A stretch of DNA of 6,472 bases from the NCBI GenBank assembly GCA_016295665.1, contig JAEDKS010000137.1:1-6472 (forward strand). Reading direction: 5' to 3'. A program made the translations under genes and the position numbers. This stretch comes from Clostridia bacterium (GTDB lineage: Bacteria; Bacillota; Clostridia; Christensenellales; Aristaeellaceae). Position 1 is the stretch's first letter, and each line of letters opens with the position of its first letter. This document shows positions 6,251 through 6,472 of this stretch, one piece after another. The notes under the pieces are model-generated. The model was not told where the DNA came from and did no database searches. It saw nothing but the letters and a program-made list of their open reading frames with translations.

Positions 6251-6319
6251 ACCTTTTGGTAACAAGGGAACCGGATGGAAACCATGGAGGGCTCCGGGTC
6301 ACTTGCAGCGCTTCCTTTT

Positions 6320-6361
6320 CAACAACAAAAGGAGCGACGCGGTTCCAAACCGCATCGCTCC
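6320..6361 (-). terminator. Strong intrinsic terminator of the rpsR operon
   Basis: On the minus strand a 14-bp stem, GGAGCGATGCGGTT pairing with AACCGCGTCGCTCC, closes a 3-base TGG loop (6331-6361) with a single G-U pair. TTTTGTTGTTG follows (6320-6330). It starts about 20 bases after the rpsR stop. The 69 bases between this and the next terminator (6251-6319) show no feature I can support. Confidence 0.85.
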
Positions 6362-6379
6362 CTGAAAGCAGCTGTGGGC

Positions 6380-6472
6380 TTACTCCACCGTGAAGGGCAG
6401 CAGCGCGATGGCACGGGCGCGCTTGATGGCCTCGCTCAGCTGACGCTGATGCTTGGCGCAGTTGCCGCTCAT
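6380..6472 (-). CDS. rpsR: 30S ribosomal protein S18, C-terminal 30 residues (5' end outside window)
   Basis: The last 30 codons and the TAA stop are present; the N-terminal part lies beyond the window. The residues NCAKHQRQLSEAIKRARA (4-21 of the visible part), followed by IALLPFTVE, match the end of bacterial S18, where (T)CAKHQRQL..AIKRAR..ALLP is typical of Bacillota. The visible ATG at 6472 is an internal methionine, since S18 has about 40 more residues before this point. S18 binds S6 and 16S rRNA in the small subunit platform and is commonly encoded after rpsF and ssb. As the last gene before a strong terminator, it marks the end of that housekeeping operon. Confidence 0.9.
   Translation of the reverse strand: MSGNCAKHQRQLSEAIKRARAIALLPFTVE

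Noticed and set aside
6187..6285. N-terminal extension of the macrodomain protein to the ATG at 6285
   Set aside because: The added 33 codons run through the terminator and promoter, have no ribosome binding site, and would make the protein longer than its relatives; the ATG at 6186 has a strong GGAGG site.
6470..6472. ATG at 6472 as the start of a 30-residue small protein
   Set aside because: The sequence is the conserved C-terminus of S18 and the frame continues past the window edge, so this is an internal methionine.

Overview
The window is GC-rich and entirely co-directional: every gene I can support lies on the minus strand, so transcription runs from high to low coordinates. The organism is probably a GC-rich member of the Bacillota (Clostridia or a relative). 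I infer this from the CAKHQRQL-type C-terminus of ribosomal protein S18, the AAAGGA/GGAGG ribosome binding sites, the macrodomain plus class M sirtuin pair, and a MalT-like regulator. The very cysteine-rich macrodomain would suit an anaerobe. The genus cannot be told from this sequence.

Layout in transcription order: (1) 6472-6380 is the C-terminal end of rpsR, followed by a strong intrinsic terminator (6320-6361) and a second, smaller one (6226-6250). (2) A sigma70-type promoter (6216-6244) has its -35 box inside the second terminator hairpin and drives a two-gene operon: a zinc-type macrodomain ADP-ribosyl hydrolase (6186-5401) and a class M sirtuin, SirTM (5362-4451). (3) A good extended -10 promoter (4401-4428), with a 10-bp palindrome in its spacer, precedes a cytoplasmic GH35-type beta-galactosidase (4373-2178). 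(4) A weaker promoter (2143-2171), with a perfect 16-bp palindrome just after the -10 box, precedes an ArsB/NhaD/citrate-type permease (2085-955). The permease is followed after 24 bp by a MalT-like STAND regulator (930-1, cut by the window edge).

The system worth attention is the macrodomain-SirTM pair. In this family the sirtuin is a protein ADP-ribosyltransferase rather than a deacetylase, and the macrodomain removes the modification. In staphylococci and streptococci the pair sits with a GcvH-like protein (the target) and a lipoate ligase. Here neither partner is present in the flanking genes: the pair lies between rpsR and a glycosidase. It is a stand-alone form whose target cannot be read from its context. 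The glycosidase, permease and regulator may form a second functional unit for uptake and breakdown of a carbon source, but their substrate is unknown and their link to the ADP-ribosylation pair is only adjacency. No phage, transposon, CRISPR, tRNA or rRNA signal was seen.
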